Notes under the pieces: generated by a model | Told to the model about the DNA's origin: nothing | Database searches by the model: none | What the model saw: only the letters and a program-made list of their open reading frames with translations | Part shown: in pieces, positions 31,337 through 32,653 of the stretch | Position numbering within the stretch: position 1 is the first letter of the stretch | Layout of the letters: each line of letters opens with the position of its first letter | Assembly (NCBI GenBank): GCA_002407925.1 | Contig: DHPN01000023.1 | Coordinates: 1 to 32,653 of the forward strand | From: Atopobiaceae bacterium UBA5363 | Lineage (GTDB): Bacteria > Actinomycetota > Coriobacteriia > Coriobacteriales > Atopobiaceae | Direction of reading: 5' to 3' | DNA: 32,653 nucleotides | Made by a program: the position numbers and the translations under genes

Positions 31337-32653
31337 CTATAGACCTGGGCGCACATCGTGGCGATCGCAACCCTCATGGCGCGCAATCGCCGCACGCACA
31401 AACTCACGGAAGAGAGGCGCGGGATGGGTCGGGCGGCTCTTGAACTCGGGATGCGCCTGAGAGGCGACAAACCACGGATGGATGTCTTCAGGCAACTCAA
31501 TCATCTCGACGAGGCGCTCATCCGGAGATAGGCCGGAGATGACGAGGCCGGCTTCGCTTAAGCGCGTGCGGTAGGCGTTGTTGACCTCGTAGCGATGGCG
31601 ATGGCGCTCGTAGATGAGATCTTGGCCATAGGCCTCGCGCGCAAGCGTGCCGGCAGCCACCTTGCAGGGATACGCGCCCAGGCGCATCGTGCCGCCCTTG
31701 GCTGAGATGTCCTCTTGATCAGGCATCAAGGCGATCACAGGATAGGCGCAGTCAGGCACGAACTCCGTCGAGCTGGCTCCTGGCATGCCGGCGACATTGC
31801 GCGCAAACTCGCAAACCGCGACCTGCAGGCCAAGGCAGATGCCTAAGTAGGGGATCTTGCACGTGCGAGCACGATGCGCAGAGAGGATCTTGCCTTCTAT
31901 GCCACGGATGCCAAAGCCCCCGGGCACGAGGATGCCGTCAGCATTTCCCAAGACCTCATCGATGTTGGCCGCAGAGAGCTCCTCCCCATCGACGAGCGTG
32001 ATGTCGACGTGGCGACCATAGTAGGTGCCGGAGTGGTGCAAGGCCTCAATGACAGAAAGATACGCGTCGGGCAGCTGGGTATATTTGCCCACGACATCAA
32101 TGTGGGTTACGTCTTTCTTCTCGTTGGCGACATGCATGGCATCAGTGAAGGCGTACCAATCGCTCATGTCGCTCTCGCGCGGGTCGAGCCCGAGCTTTTC
32201 GAGGACTTTCACGTCAAAGCCCTGCTTGGCGAGATGGGCTGGCACATCGTAGATCGAAGGGCAGTCGGAATTCTCGAAGACGCAGTCCTCGTCGACATCG
32301 CAAAAGCTTGCGATCTTGGCGCGGATGGGCTCCTCGACCTTATGGTCCGAGCGGCAGACAATGAAGTCTGGCTGTAGCCCCATGGAACGAAGCTCCTTCA
32401 CGGAGTGCTGGGTAGGCTTAGTCTTGACCTCATGAGCCGCGGCAATGTACGGCACGAGGCTCACATGGATGACCGCTGTGTTGCCCGGGCCCTTCTCCTT
32501 GCGAAACTGACGAATGGCCTCAACGAACGGCTGGCCTTCTATGTCGCCGATCGTGCCGCCGAGCTCCGTTATGACGACGTCTGCCCCCGTCTGCTCCTCG
32601 ATGCGGCGGAAGCGGGCCTTGATGGCGTTCGTTACGTGCGGGATTACCTGAAC
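31337..32653 (-). CDS. pyrG: CTP synthase (N-terminal end off window)
   Basis: Makes CTP from UTP, glutamine and ATP. The frame is open to the right edge, and I read further in-frame codons upstream of 32464: VQVIPHVTNAIK and GADVVITELGGTIGDIEGQPF, from the synthase domain. Further on are KTKPTQHSVKELRSMGLQPD, YTQLPDAYLSVIEALHH, the amidotransferase oxyanion region VPGGFGIRG, the nucleophile segment YLGICLGLQVAV and the catalytic His/Glu pair in QAHPEFKSRP. The stop is TAG at 31337. About 439 residues are seen of an expected ~540; the missing part holds the synthase P-loop. Probably co-transcribed with xerD. Confidence 0.97.
   Translation of the reverse strand, partial: VQVIPHVTNAIKARFRRIEEQTGADVVITELGGTIGDIEGQPFVEAIRQFRKEKGPGNTAVIHVSLVPYIAAAHEVKTKPTQHSVKELRSMGLQPDFIVCRSDHKVEEPIRAKIASFCDVDEDCVFENSDCPSIYDVPAHLAKQGFDVKVLEKLGLDPRESDMSDWYAFTDAMHVANEKKDVTHIDVVGKYTQLPDAYLSVIEALHHSGTYYGRHVDITLVDGEELSAANIDEVLGNADGILVPGGFGIRGIEGKILSAHRARTCKIPYLGICLGLQVAVCEFARNVAGMPGASSTEFVPDCAYPVIALMPDQEDISAKGGTMRLGAYPCKVAAGTLAREAYGQDLIYERHRHRYEVNNAYRTRLSEAGLVISGLSPDERLVEMIELPEDIHPWFVASQAHPEFKSRPTHPAPLFREFVRAAIARHEGCDRHDVRPGL

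Overview
The window is about 60% G+C and reads as a chromosomal segment of an actinobacterium. The best guess is class Coriobacteriia. The grounds are the FtsZ-SepF-YggT-DivIVA division set without FtsA or MinCD, the typical PgeF-YggS neighbourhood downstream of ftsZ, and an anaerobe-type radical SAM repertoire. The class assignment is inference. SepF and DivIVA alone would also fit Firmicutes, but the base composition and gene order favour Actinobacteria.

Left part (1-5130). A 3'-truncated radical SAM/SPASM-like protein and a Cof-type HAD phosphatase lie on the minus strand. On the plus strand are RNase P RNA, with its own extended -10 promoter and terminator, and a two-gene radical SAM DNA-repair-like cassette (TIGR03916/TIGR03915 type). 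The radical SAM protein of that pair ends in a textbook beta-clamp-binding pentapeptide. A perfect 10-bp hairpin at 5098-5121 separates this cassette from the convergent division cluster.

Right part (5185-32653, all minus strand, transcribed right to left). The order is pyrG (5' end off the window), xerD, then mraZ-rsmH-ftsL-ftsI-murF-mraY-murD-ftsW-murG-murC-murB-ftsQ. An AT-rich promoter gap follows, then ftsZ-pgeF-pstS-pstCA-pstB-phoU-yggS-sepF-proC-yggT-divIVA. The first block makes lipid II and the septal synthase. The second makes the Z ring (FtsZ), its membrane anchor (SepF) and the pole/septum organiser (DivIVA).

A complete high-affinity phosphate ABC transporter plus PhoU, with PstC and PstA fused into one polypeptide, is spliced between pgeF and yggS. 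It has overlapping stops and starts at most joints. Phosphate uptake therefore appears to be co-expressed with Z-ring assembly. murE and ftsA, common members of such clusters, are absent from the run seen here.

Regulatory signals include four 10-bp-spaced MraZ-type boxes lying over a candidate sigma-70-like promoter upstream of mraZ, a candidate ftsZ promoter, and a perfect 9-bp inverted repeat just ahead of the sepF ribosome binding site. No insertion sequences, CRISPR arrays, tRNAs or prophage genes were seen.
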